64,000 nt of DNA from Saprospiraceae bacterium (GTDB lineage Bacteria; Bacteroidota; Bacteroidia; Chitinophagales; Saprospiraceae). The translations under genes and the position numbers were made by a program. Shown piece after piece: positions 8,528 to 17,680 of the stretch (its first letter is position 1; each line of letters opens with the position of its first letter). The stretch is taken from assembly GCA_016714025.1 (NCBI GenBank), contig JADJOB010000002.1, positions 1,520,001 through 1,584,000 on the forward strand. The letters are read 5' to 3'. The notes beneath the pieces were generated by a model, which worked only from the letters and a program-made list of their open reading frames with translations, was not told where the DNA came from and searched no databases.

Positions 8528-11500
8528 CTAATTAATGTTACATCTCCTTTTACGACCCATTTTAGTCCGTTTATTAATTCTACTTCTCCCCAATAAACAT
8601 ATACACCGGGGTTGCATTTTTCACCCTGATAATTTCCGTTCCAACCATGAATTAAATCATTTGGTTGGAATTCTTTTGATTCAAAAACCCGATTGCCCCA
8701 ACGATCGAATACCTGGAATATATTTATTTTAGTTACTTCTGCTTTTGATCCAAATATGGTCAACCAATCATTGATATTATCTCCATTTGGACTAAATACA
8801 TTTGGCACCCAAACTTTTGGTATTTCCACTAAAATGTGGATTCGTTGAGTGGACTCACAACCATTGGTATCTATGACTGTAACAGTATAAAAACGGCTAA
8901 CCCATGGACTGGCAAACGGATCTTCGCAATTAGAGCAGCTTAAATCATCCGTTGGGTTCCAGCTAATTGAATTTATTAATCCTCTGTCTGATAGGATGTC
9001 CAAATCCAGTTTTGTTGAATCTCCTAAGCTAATTGTAATTTCAGGTTGTAGATTTGTTTCAATGTAAGGTAACTCAATAATATCAAAATCTTTTTGAAAT
9101 TCACAGTTTTGATTATCAAGTACAAATAATGTATAATGCCCAGCGGTCAATTGATTCAAATTGGGATTACCGGAATAAGTTTTTTTGAAATCAATTGAAT
9201 ATCTCAGACCTGAATGTCCGCCAATTACTTTGGCAATTTGTGCTGAGCCAATTTTATTGCCACAAGTGGGGTTAGTAGCTTGGATGAGCACATCAGTGAT
9301 TATTAAACTATCAGCAAGAACGGTTTGTGTTTTTTGTGTACGACATCCATTTAAAGGATTTACAATTTCTGAATGGTAGTCCCCGGGTTTTTTAGTTTTA
9401 TAGACTAACTGATTCGTTAATAAATTGCCTTGAGAATCTTTCCAACTGAAAATGCCAGAATTTACATTGGTAGTTGCAATCAAATTAGCTTCTGTATGAA
9501 TACAATCAATTGTATCCGATTGTGTTATTAATTCAGGATGGATGGTATCTATGGATACAGATACTTGAGCAGTTTGAGTGCAAAAGTTTTTCCCTGTTAT
9601 ATTGATTGTGTATTTTCCAGGAATCGCAATATTTATTTGACTGGAATTTGATTTAAAATTTCCAGGACCCGTCCAATCATACAATAATCCAGTTGTTTGA
9701 GACATTGCCTGGATTTGTGCAAGTTGTTTAATACAATTCAGGGTATCATCTTGTACTTTAAGATCTGGAGCAATCGTATCAACAGGTATAAAAATGGTTT
9801 GAGAATTTGTACAATAATTAGGTGCTGTTACATTAAAACTATAAGTACCTCCTTCCCTTGTTTTAATAGAATTTAAGTTTACAGTTTGATTGTTGCTCAG
9901 TGTCCAGGATCCAACCAATTGATTTGGTAAAACTAAAGCAATCAAATCAACTTCTCGTTTCAAACAATTTATTGAATCAAATTGTAATTGTAGTCTGGGT
10001 TTAATAGTGTCCATTAAAATACTCAAGCTATCAAGCGCAGTGCAATAATTTGTCCCTGTAAGTTTGAGTGTATAATTTCCGGCAGAGTTAATAACGGGAT
10101 TTTGCAAAGATGATGTAAATCCACCAGGTCCACTCCAAGCATAAGATTGTACTGAATCTTTTGTGCTAAATCGAAGGCTGGTTTGCGTTTTTAAGCAATT
10201 TAATGTATCTGAATAAACAACAAATTGAGGTGAAAGGGTATCCTGTGGCACAATGACTTGCAAAATAGTGAAGCAATTTTCCGGTGTGGATACCTTAATT
10301 GAATAAATACCTCCTTTTGTTACAGAGATATTTGTTGAAGATGAAATAAAACTTCCAAATTCATCGGTCCAGCTATAGTTTAGGCTATCCCTTGTGGAGC
10401 TGGCTGATAAATTGCCAATACGTTTTAAGCAATTGAGTGTATCCGTAGTTGTCTGGAGATCTGGTTTGCGAATGTCTTGTAAAATTGTCAGGATTGCACT
10501 GTCGCTACAACCATTTTTACTTTGAGATTTTAATATATAACTTCCCGGCTCTTTTATATAAGGATTTAATTGGTTAGATAAAAATCCATTCGGACCAATC
10601 CATTGAATAGATGCATTTGGATCAGAACTACTTGCTTTTAATTTGATGCTATCCTTACTGCAAGTAAGGGTATCATTAGTTAATAGTAAAACCGGTTTTG
10701 TAATATCTTCAAAAATTTGAAGCAGTAAACTTGATTGGCACCCATTGGATTTCCTGGCGGTCACTTGATAATCACCCGGAGAATTGATTAACGGGCTTTT
10801 TAATGTACTCGTAAATCCTGTGGGTCCAAGCCAGCTATATTGAGAAGTACCATTGTCAGAAATGATTAAATTAAGTTGAGTTTTAATACAAGTCAATGTA
10901 TCATTCATTCCAGTAAGCAATGGCCTTAAGGTATCAATAGAAATTAAAACATTTGCAGAATCCTGACAGCCATTTTCTGCGATAGCATTTAAAAAATAGT
11001 TGCCGGGAACATTCACCCAAACGGTATCTGCTTGTGACTTAAAATTGTTTGGACCGCTCCAGTTTAATAGCAATTTTGAAGTACTTTTTTGTGGAAATAA
11101 AGCGAGGGTTGATTTGCTGCAATTTAAAGTGTCTGGGTTTAGCAGAATATCAGGTGTTGCAGTGTCTATGGGTATGTCTAAATTTAAAATTGAAACGCAA
11201 CCGTTGTCGGATTCCACTTGAAGTGAATGCCGACCGGCAGTTGCGGTCCGAATCGATAACGAATCAAGCCACCTGTAGTTTCCCAAATTTTGCCAGGAGG
11301 CTGATTTTACAATTCGATTGCCGGTAACTAAAATATCAATAGAGTCTTTCAAACAACTGAGTGTATCAAAACTGTATTTGAGAATCTGAGCTTGTTTGTC
11401 TTTTAAAATTCGTATGGAATCAAATTTAATGCAACCAGATGGAGAAGTTACTTTTAAATAATACCAACCACTATCAACGACATTCCATTGAGATTTTGAT

Positions 11501-12924
11501 GAAGTATCTTTCGATGGACCTAACCATTCAAATAAAGAGCCTGGAACTGTCGAACTTCCAATTAAGTAAGCAGTATCAGTTAAACAATTTATATGATTTG
11601 ATTGAATTTGAATTTTAGGATTGTCGCTTCGCTCGAAAATAGTAACGGAGTCAATTGTTTTGCAATTATAATCATCCGTAATTGTTATGGTATATTTCCC
11701 AGCTTCTGTCACCACAATAAATGGGTCTAATGAATTAAATCCATTGGGACCACCCCATTTATAATCTAATGGAAAGACAGTACTTCTAGTATTTACAGTT
11801 ACACTCAGTCGATTACATCCCAAGGTATCTTTCGTTATAATTTGAAGATCTGGAGGAGTTATATTTCCACTTACAAGGATAGATTCTGTTTTACAACAAT
11901 TTGGAATTGGAGAGCATACGGTTAGAAAATAAGTTCCGGGACCTTTAATTACAGGTTCAAGTGTATTTCCACCTGAAATAATTTTTCCATCTGCAGTGGT
12001 CCATTGATAGGTCCAACCAGTTCCGGTAGAGGAGGCTTTTGCATTTAAACGAATACTGGGTTTATCACAGGTAACTATTTCAGGATCTTCAATAGAAATA
12101 ATAATTTCCTCCACCTCAATTTTCATGGTGTCTTTGACTTCACAAATTTTTCTAAAACCAAGATCATCAATGGCAAAATCATTGCCACCCGTTGCTGTAT
12201 TTTCATTTAAAATACATATTTCAGCATTGGTATTGGATCCTGAATTCCAGATTACCTCATATTTTTCCCATTGGCAAACCGTTCCACTGGATGAAAAATT
12301 TGGACCAATCGGGCTTCCATTTATTGAAAACTGCAATACAGGAGGAGAAGCAGCCACAACCGAAGTGATCCATGCCGTAAAGACATAATCCATATCCGGC
12401 ATGACAACGATGTCTTCACACCAAACATTTTGAAAAGCGGCGGATCCATTCAATACCATCATCATCCCACTGCCGGAAGTATGGTCCTTGCAAGGTGCAA
12501 ATCCAGTATGTCCCAATTGTGGGTCATTTATTACGTCGTAGGTCCCTTCACAATCTAAATATCCAAAGCCATAACAGGATGTGGTTCCAACCATATAATC
12601 TGTTGTAAAACCAGATCTTCCGGCTTCAAAGTTTCCGTTTATGATCAGATTTTGACTACTCAAGCCCCGTGCTGTTAAAATATACTCTTGTGGACCAGAG
12701 ACGGTCGCTTTTGTTATTGGAGATTTAGGATTGCTTAGCCCGGACGGCGGTTCCCAAAAAACTTCTTGAATACTTCCGGTTACCTTGCCATTAATCATTA
12801 CCATGTCGCCAGGCCTACAAACCTTTAAATCAGGTCCGGCATCAACGCTGATGTTACACTGTGCCAATAGCTTGGACCCATATAGCATGGAGAGGAATAA
12901 CAGGATTGGTAGGAATCTTTTCAT
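8524..12924 (-). CDS. Giant secreted multi-repeat protein with CHU_C domain, tandem paralogue
   Basis: A 1466-residue protein built exactly like its downstream neighbour. It has a signal peptide (1-21, ending KLLAQ), a VDAGPDLKVC PKD-like segment, a jelly-roll segment opening NLIINGNFEAG (about 95-260), and twelve ~77-residue Ig/PKD-like repeats with a Cys near the start (DTLxC) and a second near the end (NGC or similar). A SprB-like repeat, an SWNPTDDLSCSNC segment and a C-terminal CHU_C domain (VFSPNGDNINDWL, FDRWGNRVF) complete it. The CHU_C domain predicts type IX secretion. It is the first gene of a minus-strand operon running through to 2518, with a good Bacteroidota promoter at 12939-12970. 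The equal repeat number and shared flanking domains indicate duplication of a whole gene followed by divergence. Ligand and physiological role are unknown. Confidence 0.9.
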   Translation of the reverse strand: MKRFLPILLFLSMLYGSKLLAQCNISVDAGPDLKVCRPGDMVMINGKVTGSIQEVFWEPPSGLSNPKSPITKATVSGPQEYILTARGLSSQNLIINGNFEAGRSGFTTDYMVGTTSCYGFGYLDCEGTYDVINDPQLGHTGFAPCKDHTSGSGMMMVLNGSAAFQNVWCEDIVVMPDMDYVFTAWITSVVAASPPVLQFSINGSPIGPNFSSSGTVCQWEKYEVIWNSGSNTNAEICILNENTATGGNDFAIDDLGFRKICEVKDTMKIEVEEIIISIEDPEIVTCDKPSIRLNAKASSTGTGWTYQWTTADGKIISGGNTLEPVIKGPGTYFLTVCSPIPNCCKTESILVSGNITPPDLQIITKDTLGCNRLSVTVNTRSTVFPLDYKWGGPNGFNSLDPFIVVTEAGKYTITITDDYNCKTIDSVTIFERSDNPKIQIQSNHINCLTDTAYLIGSSTVPGSLFEWLGPSKDTSSKSQWNVVDSGWYYLKVTSPSGCIKFDSIRILKDKQAQILKYSFDTLSCLKDSIDILVTGNRIVKSASWQNLGNYRWLDSLSIRTATAGRHSLQVESDNGCVSILNLDIPIDTATPDILLNPDTLNCSKSTLALFPQKSTSKLLLNWSGPNNFKSQADTVWVNVPGNYFLNAIAENGCQDSANVLISIDTLRPLLTGMNDTLTCIKTQLNLIISDNGTSQYSWLGPTGFTSTLKSPLINSPGDYQVTARKSNGCQSSLLLQIFEDITKPVLLLTNDTLTCSKDSIKLKASSSDPNASIQWIGPNGFLSNQLNPYIKEPGSYILKSQSKNGCSDSAILTILQDIRKPDLQTTTDTLNCLKRIGNLSASSTRDSLNYSWTDEFGSFISSSTNISVTKGGIYSIKVSTPENCFTILQVIVPQDTLSPQFVVYSDTLNCLKTQTSLRFSTKDSVQSYAWSGPGGFTSSLQNPVINSAGNYTLKLTGTNYCTALDSLSILMDTIKPRLQLQFDSINCLKREVDLIALVLPNQLVGSWTLSNNQTVNLNSIKTREGGTYSFNVTAPNYCTNSQTIFIPVDTIAPDLKVQDDTLNCIKQLAQIQAMSQTTGLLYDWTGPGNFKSNSSQINIAIPGKYTINITGKNFCTQTAQVSVSIDTIHPELITQSDTIDCIHTEANLIATTNVNSGIFSWKDSQGNLLTNQLVYKTKKPGDYHSEIVNPLNGCRTQKTQTVLADSLIITDVLIQATNPTCGNKIGSAQIAKVIGGHSGLRYSIDFKKTYSGNPNLNQLTAGHYTLFVLDNQNCEFQKDFDIIELPYIETNLQPEITISLGDSTKLDLDILSDRGLINSISWNPTDDLSCSNCEDPFASPWVSRFYTVTVIDTNGCESTQRIHILVEIPKVWVPNVFSPNGDNINDWLTIFGSKAEVTKINIFQVFDRWGNRVFESKEFQPNDLIHGWNGNYQGEKCNPGVYVYWGEVELINGLKWVVKGDVTLIR

Positions 12925-12938
12925 ATTAAGTTGAACTT

Positions 12939-12970
12939 CAAATTTAGTACCTTAATTTATCAAATACAAA
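12939..12970 (-). promoter_or_regulatory. Predicted Bacteroidota promoter for the giant-protein operon
   Basis: On the minus strand a TTTG (12970-12967), a 20-nt spacer and TAAATTTG (12946-12939) match the -33/-7 consensus TTTG-N19-21-TAnnTTTG of the Bacteroidota primary sigma factor. The predicted start of transcription is only about ten bases before the ATG at 12924, an unusually short leader. The match is seen directly; activity is inferred. Confidence 0.5.
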
Positions 12971-13131
12971 TTGCTTTAGAACCATTTGTTGACAAAGCTT
13001 ATACATATTAATGTAAAGTAAATACAATTATAAAATACCGTGCTTCCCAGTCAAATATCCCTCACTCAATAAAAATATGACCGATTTGGCGTTACGGTGT
13101 TTTTAGCTTTCAAAATTGTATATTAACTTGC

Positions 13132-14427
13132 ATGACTATGCATCGACGATCAGCACTGCAGTGGTTTGGCTCCTTAACAGCCGGAACCCTAATACAACCT
13201 TCGGTAACCTTAAAGGCACTGGGTAATTCTTATGATAAGTCCAAATTTCAAATGGAGCAATTGATTAAACCATGTGAAAACGAGGAAGATTTTTGGCATC
13301 AGATCCGGCAGGCCTATTCAGTGTCGTCAAATATAATAAATTTAAATAATGGGGGAGTAGCTCCTCAACCCAGGGTCGTGCAGGAAGCCGTTGAATTTTA
13401 CAACCGATTAAGCAACGAAGCTCCATCTTATTATATGTGGAGAATTTTAGACCAGGGGAGAGAACCCCTCCGTGAGAAAATGGCCAAAATTGCAGGATGC
13501 CATGCAGATGAATTGGCTTTCAACCGCAATAGTTCGGAAGCTCTTGAGACTATTATTTTTGGATTGCGATTGAAGGCAGGAGACGAAGTCGTCCTCACAA
13601 AACAAGACTACCCTAACATGATCAATGCCTGGAAACAACGAGCGCATCGGGATGGAATTGTTTTAAAGTGGGTTAATTTTAATTTTCCAATTCAGGAGGA
13701 TGACGAAATTGTAAATGCATTCGCCAGGGAGTTTAATTCAAAGACTAAAATTGTACATATAACCCATATGATAAATTGGAATGGTCAGCTATTGCCTTCC
13801 AAAAAGATTGCGGATAAAGCGCATGCAATGGGTATTGAAGTTTTAGTGGATGGAGCTCATAGTTTTGCTCATATTCCTTTTGCAATTCCAGATTTAGGGG
13901 CCGATTATTTTGGAGCCTCACTTCATAAATGGTTGAGTGCTCCATTTGGTAGTGGATTACTTTATGTTAATAAGTCAAAAATAGGTCAACTGTATCCTCT
14001 TTTTGCAGGAGGTGATCCGGAAAGTGCAGACATCCGTAAGTTTGAAAACCTTGGGACACGGTCATTTGCAATCGAGCAAGCTATTGGAAATGCAATTGAT
14101 TTTTATGAAATGATTGGAGCTGAACGAAAATTTAACAGGTTGTATGAATTACAACATTATTGGACTGTACGTGTAAAAGATCATCCGAATGTACAGATCA
14201 ATCATCCGATGGATAAGCATTACAGCGGGGCATTGGGCAATGTTGGCATAAAAAATAAAAAACCCGAGGAATTAGCTTCATTCTTGTTTGAAGCATACAA
14301 GATTCATTGTGTTGCTATTAACTGGGAAAATATTCATGGAGTGCGTATTACTCCAAATGTTTATACTACAAAAGCTGAATTGGATAAATTAGTCAAAGGC
14401 ATTTTGGAATTCGCTGATTCAAAATAG
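13132..14427 (+). CDS. Class V aminotransferase-fold PLP enzyme with Tat-like leader
   Basis: A 431-residue member of the aminotransferase class V / isopenicillin-N-epimerase-like family. The PLP-binding motif is DGAHSFAH (about 242-249) and the Schiff-base lysine is K266 in SLHKWLSAPFG. An NNGGVAPQP segment near residue 76 is the usual entry of this family. The N-terminus reads M-x-MHRRSALQWFGSLTAG: a twin-arginine-like leader followed by a hydrophobic stretch, suggesting Tat export of the folded enzyme. ATG at 13138 is as good a start as 13132. The gene is monocistronic, divergent from the giant-protein operon. The reaction is unknown; family members include epimerases, desulfurases and lyases, and the active-site Cys of desulfurases is not evident here. 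Confidence 0.8.
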   Translation: MTMHRRSALQWFGSLTAGTLIQPSVTLKALGNSYDKSKFQMEQLIKPCENEEDFWHQIRQAYSVSSNIINLNNGGVAPQPRVVQEAVEFYNRLSNEAPSYYMWRILDQGREPLREKMAKIAGCHADELAFNRNSSEALETIIFGLRLKAGDEVVLTKQDYPNMINAWKQRAHRDGIVLKWVNFNFPIQEDDEIVNAFAREFNSKTKIVHITHMINWNGQLLPSKKIADKAHAMGIEVLVDGAHSFAHIPFAIPDLGADYFGASLHKWLSAPFGSGLLYVNKSKIGQLYPLFAGGDPESADIRKFENLGTRSFAIEQAIGNAIDFYEMIGAERKFNRLYELQHYWTVRVKDHPNVQINHPMDKHYSGALGNVGIKNKKPEELASFLFEAYKIHCVAINWENIHGVRITPNVYTTKAELDKLVKGILEFADSK

Positions 14428-14807
14428 TAAGAACTAAACAAATAACTAATAAGCTACACGTGTTTAAGTAGAAATTTCTTATCTCAAATTTGAAATAGAA
14501 TTCGTTCGGGTAATGATATTTTCAAATTCGAAATGCTTTTCGAAATTCATGTCAATTAAAATTCGCACTTCAACTTCTTAAGGATTTTTTAGGAGGCGTA
14601 TTTTTCTTTTTTTTGACTCACAAGCTAATGCTTAAGTAAATGCTGTGCTTATTCTGTTTTTAAATCCTTAAGTAGTATTCCAATTAAATTATTGGATCTG
14701 AATCCAGACAAATTGAGATTCTAAAAATTATAGGCAAAAATACTCGGGGAGCTATTGGATAAAAAAGCTTCCTTAATCGGTGAATGAAGGGTGTTTCCAA
14801 AAAAATG
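14428..14807. other. Intergenic stretch without recognised gene
   Basis: About 380 bases of AT-rich DNA between the aminotransferase stop and the tRNA. I found only short stop-riddled frames and one imperfect inverted repeat with a 7-bp stem (TTCGAAA/TTTCGAA near 14529-14546) lacking a T-run. No conserved RNA was recognised. Confidence 0.5.
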
Positions 14808-14892
14808 TGCCGAAAGTGGGACTCGAACCCACACGACTTTTAGGGTCACTGGATTTTGAGTCCAGCGCGTCTACCAGTTCCGCCATTTCGGC
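14808..14892 (-). tRNA. tRNA-Leu (anticodon CAA)
   Basis: The minus strand folds as an 85-nt class II tRNA. The 7-bp acceptor stem is GCCGAAA/TTTCGGC with discriminator A, the D-arm contains AACTGGTAGACGC, and the anticodon arm is CTGGA-CTCAAAA-TCCAG with CAA in the anticodon position. There is a long variable arm (TGACCCTAAAAGTCGT) and a T-arm GTGGGTTCGAGTCCCAC. The long variable arm and anticodon identify leucine (UUG codons). No CCA is encoded after the discriminator (the next minus-strand bases are CAT). It lies downstream of, and in the same direction as, the ATP-grasp-SET gene. Confidence 0.96.
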
Positions 14893-14957
14893 ATTTAATT
14901 GGCCTGCAAAGCTAAAAACGATTTGATTATATCAACAAGTAAATTCAATAAAAAAGA

Positions 14958-14980
14958 ATTTTATTATATTATAATAAAAT
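14958..14980. repeat. Perfect 23-bp AT-only palindrome downstream of the ATP-grasp-SET gene
   Basis: ATTTTATTATA, one central T, then TATAATAAAAT: an 11-bp perfect inverted repeat, 34 bp beyond the stop of the ATP-grasp-SET gene. It can act as an AT-only hairpin or a dyad binding site. A related palindrome with the core TTTATTA/TAATAAA lies at 16476-16495, upstream of the same gene. Confidence 0.6.
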
Positions 14981-15014
14981 ATAATATGAATATAGGTTTG
15001 CGAACCTTTTCGTC

Positions 15015-16442
15015 TTAGGCGAGTGCTTTGACTGTTTTTTTGCCTTCTGGTTCCTTTTGATTGCTAATCCAGGTACGGCAATTTGGACTTCCGCAAGTGC
15101 AAACAAACGCTTCCATCTGGTCATCCAGGAATGATGCGTAATCAAGTGTCAACTCTTCATTTTTTTCAATATCCCTGGAGGCGACTACATTTAGACCAGA
15201 ATATTGAGTATTTGGGTTACAACTATGATTTTGGGGAGCCCATTCTTCAGGACGGGTATCCCATAAAATATAAACATCTGTACCAACAGGATAGGCGTAT
15301 TTTCTAAATAATTCCTTTTCAGCTGCATTCCAGTTTTTATCTACAAAGGCTTTGGTCACAATCCGCTGGCTTCGTTCTTCTCCTCTAAATACGACCTCGC
15401 CTTTTCTGATTTTTACATTTGCATAAATTCCATAGCCTGAGATGGAATTCTTTTTGAGGTAGAATTTCTTTTGTTTGCGTTTATGACGATTGATGCCTTC
15501 ACGAATAATATGTTGCAAAAAGCCGGCCTGACCAATCCCATCAAGATTTAAAATATGATCTGCGGAACCTTCAAACCCAATTGGGTAAAATACGGAACAG
15601 GTAAAGTTGACTTCTAAAAAATATAACTTACCTTTTGGATTCATACGAAAATCCAATCGGGCATATCCTTTTCCTCCAAATTCACGGAATATTGCAGAAG
15701 CAGCTTTTCTAAGTTTGCGCTCAATAGTTTCTTCGCGACAAGCAATATTGCTTTCTGGATGCAATTCAGAAGTTTTTAAAGCATACGTTTTAAATGAAAA
15801 TCCAGGAGGAAACAGATATTCAACGGGTTTAAAACTGATACATTTTTTATCATCTTTAAGATCTGCTGCTACCAATATGGTGAATTCCCTGCCTTCGATA
15901 AACTCTTCCACCATAACCTCACCATACTCTTCTAATAAATCTCTTACTTTAATAAAAAGCGATTTTTCATCCTGAACATAAGAATGATCATCTACTCCCA
16001 GACTATCTCCGGCTTTGGATGGTTTTATAAATAACGGAAACTTTAATTGCGTTGTAAGATCATTTAGGTCATCTAAATTTGACACCACCCTAAAATTTGG
16101 CACTTCGACTCCGGCAACATGCGCAACATATTTCATCAATTCTTTTGATGGGTCATAAAGTTCTTGTGTTGGTCCTGTATAAGGTAGATTTAATAGATCT
16201 AGGGTATAGATTACATCAATTGAAGGTACGTCCCATTCTAAGTATGCCTCACACAGGTTTATAAATATGTCATAATCTTGATTGGCCAGAGCTTTTAATT
16301 GCTTATACGTAGTAAGTTTATTAAGGAAAACATGATCTACTTCGTCATTTGGTAATAATGAACTGAGATTTCTTGGTGGATCATATTTTTTATAATCTAC
16401 ATTTGATGGACTGTAATCGGGTTGAAGTACACAAACTTTCAT
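15015..16442 (-). CDS. ATP-grasp ligase fused to a C-terminal SET methyltransferase domain
   Basis: A 475-residue cytoplasmic fusion. Residues ~1-315 form a D-Ala-D-Ala-ligase-type ATP-grasp. The N-terminal domain includes NLCEAYLEWDVPSI and LPYTGP, the ATP-binding lysine segment is PLFIKPSKAGDSLGV (about 135-150), then VEEFIEGREFT, and the Mg-binding end is GYARLDFRMN...FLEVN with the expected R, D, E and N. Residues ~330-460 form a SET domain: ISGYGIYA (GxG), NHSCNPN pseudoknot motif, EELTLDYASF with the catalytic-type Tyr, and a post-SET zinc motif C-x-CGSPNC. SET proteins methylate lysine amines; ATP-grasp ligases join a carboxylate to an amine via an acylphosphate. The upstream genes encode the same two activities separately. 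Substrates are unknown, and peptide or protein tailoring is an inference. Confidence 0.88.
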   Translation of the reverse strand: MKVCVLQPDYSPSNVDYKKYDPPRNLSSLLPNDEVDHVFLNKLTTYKQLKALANQDYDIFINLCEAYLEWDVPSIDVIYTLDLLNLPYTGPTQELYDPSKELMKYVAHVAGVEVPNFRVVSNLDDLNDLTTQLKFPLFIKPSKAGDSLGVDDHSYVQDEKSLFIKVRDLLEEYGEVMVEEFIEGREFTILVAADLKDDKKCISFKPVEYLFPPGFSFKTYALKTSELHPESNIACREETIERKLRKAASAIFREFGGKGYARLDFRMNPKGKLYFLEVNFTCSVFYPIGFEGSADHILNLDGIGQAGFLQHIIREGINRHKRKQKKFYLKKNSISGYGIYANVKIRKGEVVFRGEERSQRIVTKAFVDKNWNAAEKELFRKYAYPVGTDVYILWDTRPEEWAPQNHSCNPNTQYSGLNVVASRDIEKNEELTLDYASFLDDQMEAFVCTCGSPNCRTWISNQKEPEGKKTVKALA

Positions 16443-16475
16443 GGATGGATTCTAAAATAAAGCACTAAAATAAGA

Positions 16476-16495
16476 AGCTTTATTATAATAAACTT
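16476..16495. repeat. AT-rich palindrome upstream of the ATP-grasp-SET gene
   Basis: TTTATTATAATAAA (16479-16492) is a perfect 14-bp palindrome. With one bulged C its arms extend as AAG/CTT. It lies 37 bp before the ATG at 16442. Between this and the previous gene's stop is also a TAATTTTG -7-like box (minus strand, 16548-16541), so the palindrome would sit in a ~95-nt leader. It shares its core with the palindrome at 14958-14980. A role as operator or hairpin is inference. Confidence 0.5.
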
Positions 16496-16549
16496 GATAT
16501 ATGATACTTTTCTTTAACTTATTTAATTGAGACTTTATATCAAAATTAC

Positions 16550-17680
16550 TCATTGATTCCTATGGATTGATTTTTCAGAATGTCTTAAATAAGCATCAAA
16601 TAAAACTTCCTTAATCAAAAAGCTGAATTTAGTATTATCAAATCTCAATATTGCACCAATGCTTGTATAATTTTCATCTTCTGATAGACCACATTGAGCG
16701 TTTACTTCCAGAACCTGAATTGACCCGGTCACTTTGTTTCTTCTTAAATCTACTCGACCGTATCCGGTTCCATTTAATGCACAATACGCATTCCAACTGA
16801 TCTCTTTAATTTCAGAAATTAATGAAGGATCCGGCATGTGATAATGCCAAAGCGCTTTTTCATCTTGCAAAGGGGCTTCGTGTTCATATATTTCCCATAA
16901 GCGATCAAAGGATAAAAATTTTTCATTAGCAGGTAAACTCGCGTCAAAGAGTCTTTCAACAGGAGTATAGATTTTTGATTCCCCAATGTGTCCTTTGCTC
17001 CCAACAATTAAAGTGGTGTATTCTTCTCCATCTATAAACTCCTCAACAAACAAGCCTCCCTTAATAAAATCCCATCCATTATAACCTTTTTGTATTGTAT
17101 CAATATACGTTTTAAATGATTCCGGATTGTTTACAACCGCATTTAAACCAAGGCCCAGACTCCCTGCGGATATTGCAGGCTTTATAATAACCGGGGGCTT
17201 AAGTTTATTAAACACCTGTTCAATTTCAGGATTTTCAGGATTAATGATCAACCAATTGGGCGTTGGAACAGCATGTTGATCAAATAATGTCTTCATCGGA
17301 ATCTTAGAAGTGGTGATTTCATAAAAATATGAATCGGATCCTGTATAAATCAGATCTAAAGACTCTAGTAATTTTACAACTGATATTCCGGGAACTCCAT
17401 TTTCTTCATCCCCATCACACAGGTTTAAAATTAGGGGCACTTTGGGAGAGGACTCAGCTTGAATATTCCGAATAATAGCATCATAATTTTCCAATGAAAC
17501 AGATTGCCATTTCCAATCCAAGCCTAACTCGGCAAATACAAGGGTGTATTCCTGGATACTTTGACTAAAATCATAATAATATTGAAGATTTGGATCTTCC
17601 GTTTTCAAGTATGGGGCTAAAACCCAAACAATCCAATTTGTATCGTTTAAAAAGTGATTGAAATCACAATTCAAAGACAT
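16550..17680 (-). CDS. Stand-alone ATP-grasp ligase (D-Ala-D-Ala-ligase-like)
   Basis: A 376-residue cytoplasmic ATP-grasp protein, about 60 residues longer than typical D-Ala-D-Ala ligase. Visible motifs are NLCDGDEENGVPGI (about 93-106), YTGSD, the nucleotide-lysine segment PPVIIKPAISAGSLGLG (about 168-184), LFVEEFIDGEEYT, and GYGRVDLRRN...VLEVNAQ with the Mg-binding R, D, E and N. The shared NLC and YTG motifs make it a paralogue of the ligase half of the downstream fusion. It overlaps the upstream SET gene by 17 bp, implying coupled translation, and lies 107 bp before the fusion gene. A true cell-wall Ddl is unlikely given this context and divergence; ligation of an amino acid or peptide to an unknown acceptor is inferred. 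Confidence 0.8.
   Translation of the reverse strand: MSLNCDFNHFLNDTNWIVWVLAPYLKTEDPNLQYYYDFSQSIQEYTLVFAELGLDWKWQSVSLENYDAIIRNIQAESSPKVPLILNLCDGDEENGVPGISVVKLLESLDLIYTGSDSYFYEITTSKIPMKTLFDQHAVPTPNWLIINPENPEIEQVFNKLKPPVIIKPAISAGSLGLGLNAVVNNPESFKTYIDTIQKGYNGWDFIKGGLFVEEFIDGEEYTTLIVGSKGHIGESKIYTPVERLFDASLPANEKFLSFDRLWEIYEHEAPLQDEKALWHYHMPDPSLISEIKEISWNAYCALNGTGYGRVDLRRNKVTGSIQVLEVNAQCGLSEDENYTSIGAILRFDNTKFSFLIKEVLFDAYLRHSEKSIHRNQ

Noticed and set aside
13132..14427. Annotation as a second cysteine desulfurase
   Set aside because: It has the class V fold and Schiff-base lysine, but I see no desulfurase-type active-site Cys loop as in the iscS gene of this window, and its leader suggests export.
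16550..17680. Annotation as the cell-wall D-alanine-D-alanine ligase (ddl)
   Set aside because: It shares the ATP-grasp core, but it is longer, its N-terminal motif differs, and it is embedded between SET-domain genes; a general ATP-grasp ligase call is safer.
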